Shown here piece after piece: positions 27,133 through 37,686 of a stretch of 64,000 nucleotides of DNA. The stretch is from Variovorax sp. WS11 (GTDB lineage Bacteria > Pseudomonadota > Gammaproteobacteria > Burkholderiales > Burkholderiaceae_C). A model generated the notes under the pieces. It saw only the letters and a list, made by a program, of their open reading frames with translations, did no database searches and was not told the DNA's origin. The stretch lies in contig NZ_JAAGOW010000002.1 in the NCBI RefSeq assembly GCF_010499245.1, positions 310,001 through 374,000 of the forward strand, given 5' to 3'. Numbering within the stretch: the first letter of the stretch is position 1; each line of letters begins with the position of its first letter. A program made the position numbers and the translations under genes.

Positions 27133-28163
27133 ATGGAGCCGCGGCCATTCGGTCAGCGCTCGCCATTGCGCGTCGGTTTGCGGGCGCGGGGTGGGTCACC
27201 CAGCATCACCTCGCCGGGTGGCATCAATGTCGAGATCGCGCCAGCGTGGTTGCCATTGCGGATCCAGATCGTGGGCAGGCAGAGCTTCGAGCGAGCGAGT
27301 ACGGAATCAAGAGCGTGTTCGACAGTGCCGAGCGGATGCTCGACGACATCGAGCTCGATGCACTCGACATCGCCGCACCCCGTCAATTTCATGCGCAGCT
27401 CGTGCGCTTGGCGGCGGACCGGGGCCTTGCCGTCCTCTGCCAGAAGCCGCTCGCGCCTACCTTCAACGAAGCGCAGGCGCTGGCCGACGAGGTCGCATCA
27501 AAGTGCAGGCTGATGGTCCACGAGAACTGGCGCTTCCGTCCGCACTACCGCGCCCTTTCGCAGTGGCTCGGTGAGGGCCGCATCGGCGAGGTCGTGCAGG
27601 CGCAGATGAACTTCCTGACCTCCGGCCTCATCGCCGACGCCGAAGGCCAGTTGCCGGCGCTCGTGCGCCAGCCTTTCCTCGCCGGGCTCGATCGGGCGCT
27701 TGTGATTGAGATCCTCATCCACCACATCGATGCGCTGCGCTTTCTGCTGGGTGACCTGCGGTTGATGCATGCGCGAATCGGCCATGGCAGTGCGGCCGTG
27801 CTTGGAGAAGACCGCGCCTTCGCCTGCTTCGAAACTGCCACCGGGGCGCCTGTCGCCTTGATGGCCAATCTCGCGGTGCATGGTCGCGCGCCCGCGCCGC
27901 CCGATCGACTCACCCTGATCGGCACTCGCGGCACCATCGAACTGGCCGGAGATGTTCTTCGCTGCGCCGGCGAGCAGCCGTGCGAGCTACGATTCGACAT
28001 GGCGGCCGGTTATCTGCAGTCCTATGCGTCGACGATTGCGCATTTCATCGATGGCCTGCAGGACGGCAGCGACTTCGAGACGGCGCCGACCGACAACCTG
28101 CGCACATTGGGACTTGTCGAGGCCATCTACGCGTCTGGAGGCACTCGAGTGGAGGATCGTTGA
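27133..28163 (+). pseudogene. Gfo/Idh/MocA-family NAD(P)-dependent oxidoreductase, frameshifted near the N-terminus
   Basis: From ATG at 27133 the frame reads MEPRPFGQRSPLRVGL, the first strand of a Rossmann fold, then breaks at 27180/27181. Adding one base there gives AGAGWVTQHHLAGWHQ, the expected GxGxxxxxH nucleotide-binding loop, continuing into VVAIADPDRGQAEL and the long frame from about 27246. The corrected protein has 343 residues. Later motifs: LCQKPLAP with the catalytic Lys, and HENWRFRPHYR. Such enzymes oxidise or reduce sugars and inositols. It overlaps the GntR gene as TGATG. Either an assembly error or a recent mutation; if real, a GTG at 27246 could make a protein lacking the cofactor loop. 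Confidence 0.78.
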
Positions 28164-28873
28164 TGACAAACCAGGCATTGCTGGACGAGCGGGAAGCCGC
28201 ACCTGCGGAACTGACCGAACCGGCCGACATGGCCAAGCTGCTGGGCGAGGACATCATCTTCGGCCGGCTGGCGCCGGGTGCGCGCCTGACCGAAGACACT
28301 CTGATCGCGCGATTCAACGTGACGCGCCATTTTGTCCGTCAGGCCTTCGTGGCACTGGAGCGCACCGGCATCGTGGTGCGGGAGAAGAACAAGGGTGTGA
28401 GCGTGCGTTCGCTGAGCTCACGCGAGGTGAGCCAGATCTATGAAGTGCGAGAGCTGCTCCAGCGCCAGGCCGCTTTGCGAATCCCCTTGCCCGCACCGGC
28501 GCCCTTGATCGTGGAACTCGAGCGCCTGCACGAGGTGTACGGGCGCCACCTGCGCGCGCGCCACTTCCGCGGGGTGCACGAAGCCAACGACGCATTTCAC
28601 CTCACGATGTTCGCCGCCTGCGGCAATCCGTACCTGGTGGAATCGATCAAGCACTACATGTGGCTGAGCCTGCCGGTGCGGGCGAAGAAGACGGCCGACT
28701 ACGAACATGCGCTTGCGTCCGAGCGCGACCACTTCATCATCATCCAGCTGATGAAAGGAACCGACAGCTGGGCGCTCGCGCAGCTTTGCGTCGACCATCT
28801 CCAGGGCGCGAAGAAGGACTACCTGCAAACCGTTGCCAATCTTCAGAACTCGGCGTTGGCCAGGAGCGAGTGA
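28163..28873 (+). CDS. GntR-family regulator (FadR subfamily, FCD domain)
   Basis: 236 residues from ATG at 28163, translationally coupled (TGATG) to the oxidoreductase. The N-terminal winged HTH is recognisable: LGEDIIFGRLAPGARLTEDTL followed by FNVTRHFVRQAFVALERTGIV. The C-terminal all-helical FCD domain carries the metal-binding Asp/His pattern (ANDAFHLTMFAACGN, SERDHFIII). Probable ligand is a sugar-acid intermediate. The pair of identical palindromes at 26913 and 27011 is the obvious candidate binding site, giving control of both divergent operons. Confidence 0.9.
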   Translation: MTNQALLDEREAAPAELTEPADMAKLLGEDIIFGRLAPGARLTEDTLIARFNVTRHFVRQAFVALERTGIVVREKNKGVSVRSLSSREVSQIYEVRELLQRQAALRIPLPAPAPLIVELERLHEVYGRHLRARHFRGVHEANDAFHLTMFAACGNPYLVESIKHYMWLSLPVRAKKTADYEHALASERDHFIIIQLMKGTDSWALAQLCVDHLQGAKKDYLQTVANLQNSALARSE

Positions 28874-28912
28874 TCATCGTCGCGCCCCAACGCTGAGTTG
28901 AGCCCAGGGCCG

Positions 28913-28953
28913 ACAAAGAAAAACGGCCACAAGCTAAGTGCTTGTGGCCGTTT
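28913..28953 (-). terminator. Rho-independent terminator for the tRNA cluster
   Basis: A 14-bp perfect inverted repeat, AAACGGCCACAAGC and GCTTGTGGCCGTTT (28921-28953) with loop TAAGT. On the minus strand it follows tRNA-Asp by 6 bases and is followed by a T-rich run. It may also stop transcription coming from the GntR gene. Confidence 0.85.
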
Positions 28954-28959
28954 AAGTTT

Positions 28960-29036
28960 TGGCGGAGTGGACGGGACTCGAACCCGCGACCCCCGGCGTG
29001 ACAGGCCGGTATTCTAACCAACTGAACTACCACTCC
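28960..29036 (-). tRNA. tRNA-Asp (GTC)
   Basis: 77 bases including an encoded CCA. The 7-bp acceptor stem is GGAGTGG with CCACTCC, D-arm AGTTCAGTTGGTT, anticodon loop CTGTCAC giving GTC, and T-arm GGTTCGAGTCC. Last of three tRNA genes read toward the left. Confidence 0.97.
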
Positions 29037-29106
29037 TGGTAGGCTGCGTTCGCTCTGGATGGAGCCAAGTGCTGCCGACTTGTGCCTTCTTCACTTACGT
29101 GAAAAC

Positions 29107-29182
29107 TGGCGACCCTACGGGGATTCGAACCCCGGTAGCCACCGTGAAAGGGTGGTGTCCTAGGCCTCTAGACGATAGGGTC
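29107..29182 (-). tRNA. tRNA-Glu (TTC)
   Basis: 76 bases including CCA. Acceptor stem GACCCTA with TAGGGTC, anticodon loop CTTTCAC giving TTC, T-arm GGTTCGAATCC. It lies close to gltX, which encodes the enzyme that charges it; the two are in the same orientation. Confidence 0.97.
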
Positions 29183-29234
29183 ATAAACCTAAGAACCGCG
29201 TTGCGATCAACGCTTGGTTTTCTCGACTCCCGAA

Positions 29235-29310
<76 letters not shown>

Positions 29311-29329
29311 TGTGGGTGTCGAGCCTCAA

Positions 29330-29335
29330 ATTATA
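29330..29335 (-). promoter_or_regulatory. -10 box TATAAT for the tRNA-Ala/Glu/Asp cluster
   Basis: Exact TATAAT on the minus strand between the gltX stop and tRNA-Ala, 20 bases before the mature tRNA start. No good -35 match (ACAGGG region) is visible at 17 bases, so activity may rest on the -10 element. Confidence 0.55.
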
Positions 29336-29345
29336 GCGTGGAAAT

Positions 29346-30728
29346 TCACGACCCCTGTAGACGTTTCAAAATTTCTTCACGAGAGAAAAGCGCGAGCACG
29401 GCATCGAGCGACGGCGTCTGCGCCGTGCCCATCACGAGCACGCGCACCGGCATGGCCAGCGCGGGCATCTTGAGGCTCTGCGCGGCCAGCACTTCCTTGA
29501 TCGCGGCGGTGATGGACGCCTTGTCCCATGCGACAGTTGCGAACTTGTCGGCCAGCGCGGCGATCGCGGGACGCACCACGTCCGTCACATGCTGCGCGCG
29601 ATCGGCCTCGCTGGGCTGCACGTCCGCATAGAACGCCGCGGCCCAATCGGCCAGCGCCACCGTCGTGTCGCAGCGATCCTTGAACAGCGCGCAGATGGCC
29701 GGGAGCCGCTCGTCGGCGGCGATGCCGCGCTTGCTCAATTGCGCAGCAACCAGCGGTGCGAGTTCGGTATCGGGCTTGGCCTTGATGTACTGCGCGTTCA
29801 CCCATGCGAGCTTGGCCGCGTCCCATTGCGCCGGACTCTTCGAGAGATGCGTGCCGTCGAACCAGCCCACCATCTGCTCGCTGGTGAACAGCTCGTCATC
29901 CCCGTGGCTCCAGCCGAGGCGCGCGAGGTAGTTGAGCATCGCCTCGGGCAGGTAGCCGCCGTCCTCGTAGGCCGTCACGCTGACGGCGCCGCGGCGCTTC
30001 GACAGCTTCTGCCCGTCCTCGCCGAGGATCACGGGCACATGGCCGAAGTGCGGCAGCGGCGCGCCGAGCGCGCGGAAGATGTTGATCTGCCACGGCGTGT
30101 TGTTGATGTGCTCGTCGCCGCGGAACACGTGCGTGATGCCCATGTCCCAGTCGTCGACCACCACCGCGAAGTTGTAGGTCGGCACGCCATCGGCGCGCAC
30201 GATGATGAGGTCGTCGATCTCGCGGTTGTTGATGGTGATCGGGCCCTTGACGAGGTCGTCCCAGCTCACGTCGCCCTCGGGCGGGTTGCAGAAGCGGATC
30301 ACCGGCGGCACGCCTTCCGGAATGGGCGGCAGCACCTTGCCCGGCGCGGGGCGCCAGCGGCCGTCGTAGAGCGCCTTCTCGCCGCGGGCGCGCTGCGCCT
30401 CCTTCATCGCATCGAGCTCGGCCGGCGTGCAGTAGCAGCGGTAGGCCGTGCCGGCCGCGAGCATCTGTTCGACGACCTGCTTGTAGCGGTCGAGGCGCTG
30501 CATCTGGTAGATCGGGCCCTCGTCGTAGTCGAGCCCCAGCCAGTGCATCGAGGCGAGGATCTGCTCGACCGATTCCTGGGTCGAGCGGGCGACGTCGGTG
30601 TCCTCGATGCGCAGCACGAACTGGCCGCCGTAGTGGCGCGCATAGGCCCACGAGTAGAGCGCGGTGCGCGCGGTGCCGAGATGGAGAAAGCCCGTGGGAG
30701 ACGGCGCGATGCGGGTGCGAACGGTCAT
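29346..30728 (-). CDS. gltX: Glutamyl-tRNA synthetase
   Basis: 460 residues. Class I signature: TRIAPSPTGFLHLGTART at the N-terminus (HIGH equivalent HLGT) and KLSKRRGAVS near residue 240 (KMSKS equivalent). It charges tRNA-Glu, whose gene lies about 160 bases downstream. Start codon ATG at 30728, only 4 bases after the metZ stop, so it belongs to the folC to gltX transcription unit. Confidence 0.97.
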   Translation of the reverse strand: MTVRTRIAPSPTGFLHLGTARTALYSWAYARHYGGQFVLRIEDTDVARSTQESVEQILASMHWLGLDYDEGPIYQMQRLDRYKQVVEQMLAAGTAYRCYCTPAELDAMKEAQRARGEKALYDGRWRPAPGKVLPPIPEGVPPVIRFCNPPEGDVSWDDLVKGPITINNREIDDLIIVRADGVPTYNFAVVVDDWDMGITHVFRGDEHINNTPWQINIFRALGAPLPHFGHVPVILGEDGQKLSKRRGAVSVTAYEDGGYLPEAMLNYLARLGWSHGDDELFTSEQMVGWFDGTHLSKSPAQWDAAKLAWVNAQYIKAKPDTELAPLVAAQLSKRGIAADERLPAICALFKDRCDTTVALADWAAAFYADVQPSEADRAQHVTDVVRPAIAALADKFATVAWDKASITAAIKEVLAAQSLKMPALAMPVRVLVMGTAQTPSLDAVLALFSREEILKRLQGS

Positions 30729-30732
30729 GGGG

Positions 30733-31947
30733 TCAGGTGGGTAGCGTGTCCAGGCCGCGCGAGAGGTCGGTCCGGATGTCGTCGATGTGATCGAGCCCGA
30801 CCGCCACGCGGATCAGGCCCTGGCCGATGCCGGCGGCGTGGCGCTGCTCTTCGCTCAGGCGGCCGTGCGAGGTGGTGGCCGGGTGGGTGATGGTGGTCTT
30901 GGTGTCGCCGAGGTTGGCGGTGATCGAGAGCACGCGGGTGCTGTCGATCACATGGAAGGCGTTGGCGCGCGCCGCCTCGGGCGTGTCGCCATAAACGTCG
31001 AAGGAGACCACCGCCCCGCCCTGCCCTGCCTGCTGACGCATCGCGAGTTCGTGCTGCGGATGCGAGGCCAGGCCGGGGTAGTACACGCGCTTCACCCTGG
31101 GCTGCGTCTCCAGCCACTGCGCGAGAGCCAGGCCGCCGGCGCAATGGGCCTGCATGCGGATGCCCAGAGTCTCGAGGCCCTTGAGCACGATCCAGGCATT
31201 GAAGGGCGACAGCGCCATGCCTGCGGTGCGCACCACGGTGGCGAACACGTCGATGAGCTTCTGGGAGCCGCAGATGGCGCCGGCCAGCACGCGGCCCTGG
31301 CCCTCGAGGTACTTGGTGCCGGAATGGATGACCAGGTCGGCGCCGAACTCGGTGGGCCGCTGCAGCGCCGGCGAGCAGAAACAGTTGTCGACCGCCAGCA
31401 GCGCGCCCGCGCCGTGGGCCAGGTCGGCCAGCGCGCGGATGTCGCAGACGTCGGTCAACGGATTGGTGGGCGTCTCGGCAAAGAGCAGCCGGGTGTTGGG
31501 CTTGATCGCCGCCTTCCATTGCGCCACCTCGGTCTGCGAGACGAAGGTGGTCTCCACGCCGAACTTGCCGAACTCGCGGCCGATGAGGTTGAGCGTGGAG
31601 CCGAACACCGAACGCGAGCACACCACGTGGTCGCCGGCCTTGAGCAGCCCCATGCACATCATGAGGATCGCGCCCATGCCGCTGGCGGCGCCGATGGCGG
31701 CCTCGGTGCCTTCGAGCGCCGCGAGGCGCTGCTCGAAGCTGGCGACCGTGGGGTTGGAGGTGCGGGTGTAGGTGAAGCCTTCCTCGGTGCCGGCGAAGCG
31801 GCGCGCCGAGGTCTCGGCATCAGGCTGGACGAAGCTGCTGGTGAGGAACAGCGCCTCCGAGTTCTCGCCGTACTGGCTTCGCTCGAGCGCGGCGCGCACG
31901 GCGAGCGTGTCGCGGTGCAGGCCGGGAGGCAGGGATCGGTCGGTCAC
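30733..31947 (-). CDS. metZ: O-succinylhomoserine sulfhydrylase
   Basis: 404 residues, GTG start at 31947, 4 bases after the purF stop. PLP-dependent Cys/Met metabolism fold: YTRTSNPTVASFEQRLAALEG, SRSVFGSTLNL, VDNCFCSPALQRP, and the PLP lysine in HSGTKYLEGQG near residue 208. Family role: direct sulfhydrylation of O-succinylhomoserine to homocysteine. A purF-metZ pairing is common in beta- and gammaproteobacteria, supporting metZ over metB. Confidence 0.93.
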   Translation of the reverse strand: MTDRSLPPGLHRDTLAVRAALERSQYGENSEALFLTSSFVQPDAETSARRFAGTEEGFTYTRTSNPTVASFEQRLAALEGTEAAIGAASGMGAILMMCMGLLKAGDHVVCSRSVFGSTLNLIGREFGKFGVETTFVSQTEVAQWKAAIKPNTRLLFAETPTNPLTDVCDIRALADLAHGAGALLAVDNCFCSPALQRPTEFGADLVIHSGTKYLEGQGRVLAGAICGSQKLIDVFATVVRTAGMALSPFNAWIVLKGLETLGIRMQAHCAGGLALAQWLETQPRVKRVYYPGLASHPQHELAMRQQAGQGGAVVSFDVYGDTPEAARANAFHVIDSTRVLSITANLGDTKTTITHPATTSHGRLSEEQRHAAGIGQGLIRVAVGLDHIDDIRTDLSRGLDTLPT

Positions 31948-31951
31948 GTTC

Positions 31952-33469
<1,518 letters not shown>

Positions 33470-33487
33470 GAAGCGATCCTTTTAGGC

Positions 33488-33973
33488 TCAGGGCAGGTAG
33501 CTTGCCAATTTTTCAGGCAGCGCGGGTTTCAGGCCCTGCAATGCCGCATCCAGAACAGTGGCGCTGCGCGATTCCTGCCACCAGGCCGCGTCGCTCAGCG
33601 CGAGCAAATGAACCATGACCGCCGCGGCCAACAGTGCGACCGCGCCGCGCGCCAGGCCGAAGACTGCGCCCAGCAACCGATCCACCGGCCGCAGGCCCAC
33701 CGCAGCGATGAGCTTGCGCGTGAGCGAGGCCAGCAACCCCACGCCGAAAGCCACCGCCACGAACACCAGCACGAAGCCTGCCGCATAGCGCCAGCTGGCC
33801 GCCGGATCGCCGAAGGGCAGCCAGGCCCCCACATCACCGGCGAACCACTGCGCGCAGAAGAAGGCAGCCACCCAGCCGGCCAGCAGGATCACCTCGAACA
33901 CCAACCCGCGCACCAGACCGAAGAGCATCGACACCACGAGCAGCACGATGGCGATCCAGTCGAGCGCAGTCAC
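33488..33973 (-). CDS. cvpA: CvpA-family membrane protein
   Basis: 161 residues from GTG at 33973, 6 bases after the preceding stop. Four hydrophobic segments, with a conserved GLVRGLVFEVILLAGWVAAF near the N-terminus and GLRPVDRLLGAVFGLARG near residue 95. Named for a role in colicin V production; in many species it is needed for envelope stress resistance. Position just before purF is the classical arrangement. Confidence 0.92.
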   Translation of the reverse strand: MTALDWIAIVLLVVSMLFGLVRGLVFEVILLAGWVAAFFCAQWFAGDVGAWLPFGDPAASWRYAAGFVLVFVAVAFGVGLLASLTRKLIAAVGLRPVDRLLGAVFGLARGAVALLAAAVMVHLLALSDAAWWQESRSATVLDAALQGLKPALPEKLASYLP

Positions 33974-33979
33974 GTCCGA

Positions 33980-34849
33980 CTACAAGCTGAGGACGGCGGC
34001 CGACAAAGACAAGCCCTTGACCCGGCCCGCTGCCTTGTCCGCCTCGGCGCGCGTGCTGAAGGGGCCGACGCGCACACGCGTGCGCTCGCCGTCGGCCGTC
34101 TTCGCGACATGGGCATAGGTCTTGAGACCGGCCTTCTCCAGCTTTTGCCGGACCTCGCGCGCCTTGTCGGCGTCGGCGAAGGCGCCGACCTGGACCACGA
34201 AGCGGCCGTTCTCGTCCGCCGCGGCGGTGGGCTTGGCGGCCGCGGCGGCGGTGGTCTTGCCGTCGAGCAGGGCGCGGGCCCGGGCGGCGTCGTCGGCAGC
34301 CTTGGCGGCGGCCTTGGTGTCGGGCTTCGCGTCCGCCTTGGCTTCGGCCTTGGGCTCCGGCTTGGGCTTGGGTTCCGGCTTCGGTTCGGGCTTGTGTTCA
34401 GGCTTCGGCTCGGGCTTGGCCTCCGCCACGCGCGGCGGCTTGGTCTCGGCCGGCGGCGCGGACGGCACCGGCTTGGACGGCTGGATTTCGGAGCCGTCCG
34501 CCATCTCGGTGATCATCTCGCTGCCCGAGGGCTTGGCGGCCACCGGCGGGCTCGACGGGGGTGCCGCCGTCGACGTGGCGGGCGCGGGCGCTGCAGGCAG
34601 GGGCAGCGGCTTGGTCTTGTTGCGGTCGGGGATCTCGATCGGGATGTCGACCGAAACCGGGCGCGGCTGGGTGTCGAACAGCAACGGAAAGCCGATCACG
34701 CCGACCAGCACCAGCACCGCGGCGCCCACCAGCCGGTGCCGGGCGCGGCGGCGCATCGCCTCGATGCTCTCGGCCGGCGCCGCCGCGACGCCGGTGTTTC
34801 GCCCTTCGCTGGCCTGCGGACCGCGGGTGCGGAACTTGAAGAACGCCAT
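33980..34849 (-). CDS. dedD: SPOR-domain cell-division protein, DedD-like
   Basis: 289 residues. A short cytoplasmic N-terminus is followed by one membrane helix (LVGAAVLVLVGVIGFPLLF, about residues 40-58), then a long Pro/Ala/Lys-rich periplasmic linker with tandem KPEPKPE-type repeats around 145-165. A C-terminal SPOR domain (RFVVQVGAFADADKAREVR to the end) binds denuded septal peptidoglycan. Gene order folC-dedD-cvpA-purF is conserved in betaproteobacteria. Confidence 0.9.
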   Translation of the reverse strand: MAFFKFRTRGPQASEGRNTGVAAAPAESIEAMRRRARHRLVGAAVLVLVGVIGFPLLFDTQPRPVSVDIPIEIPDRNKTKPLPLPAAPAPATSTAAPPSSPPVAAKPSGSEMITEMADGSEIQPSKPVPSAPPAETKPPRVAEAKPEPKPEHKPEPKPEPKPKPEPKAEAKADAKPDTKAAAKAADDAARARALLDGKTTAAAAAKPTAAADENGRFVVQVGAFADADKAREVRQKLEKAGLKTYAHVAKTADGERTRVRVGPFSTRAEADKAAGRVKGLSLSAAVLSL

Positions 34850-34912
34850 GAAATTCGATTCCCTGATGGAGTGCAGCGTGAGGTAGAAAAAAGGCGCCGG
34901 AAATCAGGCCAA

Positions 34913-36208
34913 TCAGGAGTCCGGCGACAGGTGCCGGGCCCGCAGACGAGGTGTTCCGTGCTCGAGCACACCACCCACTGTGAAGAACGATCCGAAGACG
35001 ACGATTCTATCAGCGGGGTCCGCGCGATCGATGGCCGCTTGCAGGGCTTCCATGGGGCCGGCATGCGCGCTCGCCGAGGCATCGGCGCGGGTGTTCTGCG
35101 CCTGCCAGCGCGCCTGCAGATCGGCGGCCTTGGCGGCGCGCGGGGTCGGCAGGTCGGTGAAGTACCAGCGGTCGATCATCGGGCCGATGCGCGCGAACAT
35201 CGGCGCCAGGTCCTTGTCCGCCATCACGCCGAACACGCCGTGGGTGGTCGGGTAGAAGCCCATGGCGTCGAGGTTCTCGGCCAGGGCTGCCACGGCGTGC
35301 GGGTTGTGCGCCACGTCCAGCACCAGGGCCGGCTCGCCGGGCACGATCTGGAAACGCCCGGGCAGCTCGACCGAGGCCAGCCCGATGCGCACCGCCTGCG
35401 CCGTGACCGGCAGCCGCGGCCGCAGGGCCTCCAGCGCCGCCAGCACGCCGGCCGCGTTGACCAGTTGGTTGGCACCGCGCAGCGCCGGGTAGGCCAGCCC
35501 GCTGTAGCGCCGCCCGCGGCCGCTCCAGCCCCACTGCTGCTTGTCGCCCGAGACGTTGAAGTCGCGGCCCACGCGCCAGAGATCGGCGCCGATGGCCTCC
35601 GCGTGCGCGATCACGCTCTGCGGCGGCACCGGGTCGCTCACGATCACGGGGCGGCCTGCGCGCATGACGCCGGCCTTCTCGAAGCCGATGCTTTCGCGAT
35701 CGGGCCCCAGGAACTCCATGTGGTCGAGGTCGATGCTGGTGATGATGGCGCAGTCGGCATCGACCACGTTGACCGCGTCCAGCCGCCCGCCCAGGCCGAC
35801 CTCGAGGATCGCAACGTCGGGCTTGCTGGCAACCGTGCACAGCAAGAGAGCGAGCGTGGTGAATTCGAAGTAGGTCAGGGCCATGTCGCCGCGTGCCTGC
35901 TCGACCGCCTCGAAGTGCGCCGCCAGCGCCTCGGCCTTCACGGCCTCGCCCAAGAGCCGCAGGCGTTCCTCGAAATGCACCAGGTGCGGCGAGGTGAACA
36001 CCGCCGTGCGGTAGCCCGCATGCATGAGGATGGACTCGAGCATGGCGCAGGTCGAGCCCTTGCCGTTGGTGCCGGCCACCGTGATCACGGGGCAGTCGAA
36101 AGCAAGGTCGAGCTTCTGGGCCATCGCGCGCACGCGCTCGAGGCCCAGCTCGATGTTCTTGGGATGCAGGTGCTCGGCGTGCGCGAGCCAGTCGGCGAGG
36201 CTTTTCAT
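34913..36208 (-). CDS. folC: Folylpolyglutamate / dihydrofolate synthase
   Basis: 431 residues. Mur-ligase-like ATPase with P-loop VAGTNGKGSTCAML near residue 45, the omega-loop TSPHLVHFEERL, substrate region EVGLGGRLDAVN, and VLDVAHNPHAV opening the C-terminal domain. It adds glutamate to dihydropteroate and extends folate polyglutamate tails. First visible gene of the unit running left to gltX. Confidence 0.95.
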   Translation of the reverse strand: MKSLADWLAHAEHLHPKNIELGLERVRAMAQKLDLAFDCPVITVAGTNGKGSTCAMLESILMHAGYRTAVFTSPHLVHFEERLRLLGEAVKAEALAAHFEAVEQARGDMALTYFEFTTLALLLCTVASKPDVAILEVGLGGRLDAVNVVDADCAIITSIDLDHMEFLGPDRESIGFEKAGVMRAGRPVIVSDPVPPQSVIAHAEAIGADLWRVGRDFNVSGDKQQWGWSGRGRRYSGLAYPALRGANQLVNAAGVLAALEALRPRLPVTAQAVRIGLASVELPGRFQIVPGEPALVLDVAHNPHAVAALAENLDAMGFYPTTHGVFGVMADKDLAPMFARIGPMIDRWYFTDLPTPRAAKAADLQARWQAQNTRADASASAHAGPMEALQAAIDRADPADRIVVFGSFFTVGGVLEHGTPRLRARHLSPDS

Positions 36209-36254
36209 GGAGCCCGGAATTGTCGCCCACTCGCGGCGCGGGCATCATCGCGGG

Positions 36255-36608
36255 ATGACCACGCTCTACGGCATCACGAATTGCGACACCGTCAAGCGCG
36301 CCCGCGCCTGGCTCGACGAACACGGCATCGCCTACCGTTTCCACGACTTCAAGAAGGAGGGCGTGCCCGAGGCCGAGCTCGACCAGTGGCTGCGCGCGCC
36401 CGGCTGGGAGGCCTTGGTCAACCGCCGCGGCACCACCTGGCGCAACCTGGACGAAGCGACGCGCGCCTCGGTGGTCGACGCCGCCTCGGCCCGCGCCGCC
36501 CTGCTCGCCAACCCCAGCCTGATCAAGCGCCCGGTGGTCAACTGGGGCGCGCGGACCGGCGTTACCACGGGGTTCGATGCCGCCGAGTGGAAAAGCCACA
36601 CTGTGTAA
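36255..36608 (+). CDS. ArsC/Spx-family protein (YffB-like)
   Basis: 117 residues from ATG at 36255. Thioredoxin-like ArsC fold: LYGITNCDTVKRARAWLDE with a single N-terminal Cys and no CxxC pair, FHDFKKEGVP, and SLIKRPVV, the cis-Pro segment. This single-Cys pattern fits the YffB/Spx branch rather than a true arsenate reductase; no ars genes are near. It reads divergently from folC across 46 bases. Confidence 0.85.
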   Translation: MTTLYGITNCDTVKRARAWLDEHGIAYRFHDFKKEGVPEAELDQWLRAPGWEALVNRRGTTWRNLDEATRASVVDAASARAALLANPSLIKRPVVNWGARTGVTTGFDAAEWKSHTV

Positions 36609-36682
36609 ACGGTTGAACCCGGGGTACCGGATCGCGTCGAACAGGTTCAGGGCCCTCGCGCCCCACCCTCAGGAGTCTTGAC

Positions 36683-37225
36683 ATGCGCACCCATCAAAAA
36701 ACCATTCGCAGCATTGCCGCCCTTTCCCTGCTGGCCGCCCTCGCCGGCACCGCCTCCATGGCCCAGGCGGAACAGGTCTGGGCCCGCGTGGTCTCGGTCA
36801 CGCCCTCGCACGAGACCACCGGCAACACCCGATACAACGTCACCTACGAGTACGCGGGCCGCCACTACACCACCGTCACCGACACCCGCCCCGGCGCCAG
36901 CATCCCGATCGAGCTTGGCGACTACGGCGTCGCCACCACTTCACCCGTCGCACCGCAGCCCGAGATCGCCGGCGGCCCGGTGGATGGCGGCCCCCGCCCC
37001 GAATGGAACAACGTGGCGCCCGAACAGGGCGTGGTGGTCTCCGGCGGCGGCGCCCCGGCGTATGCCCCGGCGGCGGTCTACGCGCAGCCGGCGCCCGTCT
37101 ATTACCCGGCACCGGTCTATGTGGCACCGGCACCCGCGTACTACCCTGCCCCTTACGTCTATCCGCCGGTCGGGCTGTCGCTCAATTTCGGCTATTCGCG
37201 CGGCTGGCGCGGCCACTGGCGCTGA
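36683..37225 (+). CDS. Exported protein of unknown function with Pro/Tyr/Ala-rich tail
   Basis: 180 residues with a signal peptide ending near residue 29 (ASMAQA). The mature N-terminal half, EQVWARVVSVTPSHETTGN then YNVTYEYAGRHYTT, resembles the uncharacterised domain seen ahead of glycine-zipper segments in outer-membrane lipoproteins, but no zipper is present here. From about residue 115 the sequence is low complexity, with repeats of YYPAP and VYVAPAP, ending GYSRGWRGHWR. AGGAGT ribosome site lies upstream. Function not recognised. Confidence 0.75.
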   Translation: MRTHQKTIRSIAALSLLAALAGTASMAQAEQVWARVVSVTPSHETTGNTRYNVTYEYAGRHYTTVTDTRPGASIPIELGDYGVATTSPVAPQPEIAGGPVDGGPRPEWNNVAPEQGVVVSGGGAPAYAPAAVYAQPAPVYYPAPVYVAPAPAYYPAPYVYPPVGLSLNFGYSRGWRGHWR

Positions 37226-37254
37226 GCGCTGCGGGCGGGCCTGCGGGCCCGGCC

Positions 37255-37260
37255 TAAAAT
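37255..37260 (+). promoter_or_regulatory. Candidate -10 box (TAAAAT) ahead of ppnP-argG
   Basis: TAAAAT lies 86 bases before the ppnP ATG in a short intergenic gap after the exported-protein gene. A one-base departure from TATAAT in very GC-rich surroundings. No clear -35 match. Confidence 0.3.
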
Positions 37261-37345
37261 CTCCGGCTTTCCAACCATTGCACGGGTGCGCCTTTGCGAG
37301 GGCGCGCGGCCGGCGGCCGAACGCCGGCGCCAGGCCCTTTTCGAG

Positions 37346-37669
37346 ATGAGCACTACCGAATCCCTCCAGAGCGCCACGGTATCGACCAAGGCCAACGTCT
37401 ACTTCGACGGCAAGTGCGTGAGCCATAGCCTCACGCTGGCCGATGGCAGCAAGAAGTCGGTGGGCGTGATCCTGCCCTCCACCCTCACCTTCAGCACCGG
37501 CGCGCCCGAGATCATGGAAGGCACCGGCGGGCGCTGCGAATACCTGCTCTCCGGCAGCAGCGAATGGGTCGCCTCGGGCGCGGGCGAGAAATTCAGCGTG
37601 CCCGGCAATTCCAGCTTCCAGATCCGCGTGAGCGGCGAGCCGTACAGCTACATCTGCCACTTCGGCTGA
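37346..37669 (+). CDS. ppnP: Pyrimidine/purine nucleoside phosphorylase, PpnP (DUF1255)
   Basis: 107 residues from ATG at 37346. Small cupin-like protein with KANVYFDGKCVSHSLTLADG and a C-terminal NSSFQIRVSGEPYSYICHFG, both typical of PpnP (formerly YaiE). Characterised members split a broad range of nucleosides with phosphate. 17 bases before argG, probably co-transcribed. Confidence 0.93.
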   Translation: MSTTESLQSATVSTKANVYFDGKCVSHSLTLADGSKKSVGVILPSTLTFSTGAPEIMEGTGGRCEYLLSGSSEWVASGAGEKFSVPGNSSFQIRVSGEPYSYICHFG

Positions 37670-37686
37670 ACCGGGATTCGAACAAC

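Noticed and set aside
34321..34440. Short tandem repeats at DNA level (CCGGCTTGGGCTTGGG-like)
   Set aside because: They encode the KPEPKPE linker of the SPOR protein and need no other explanation.
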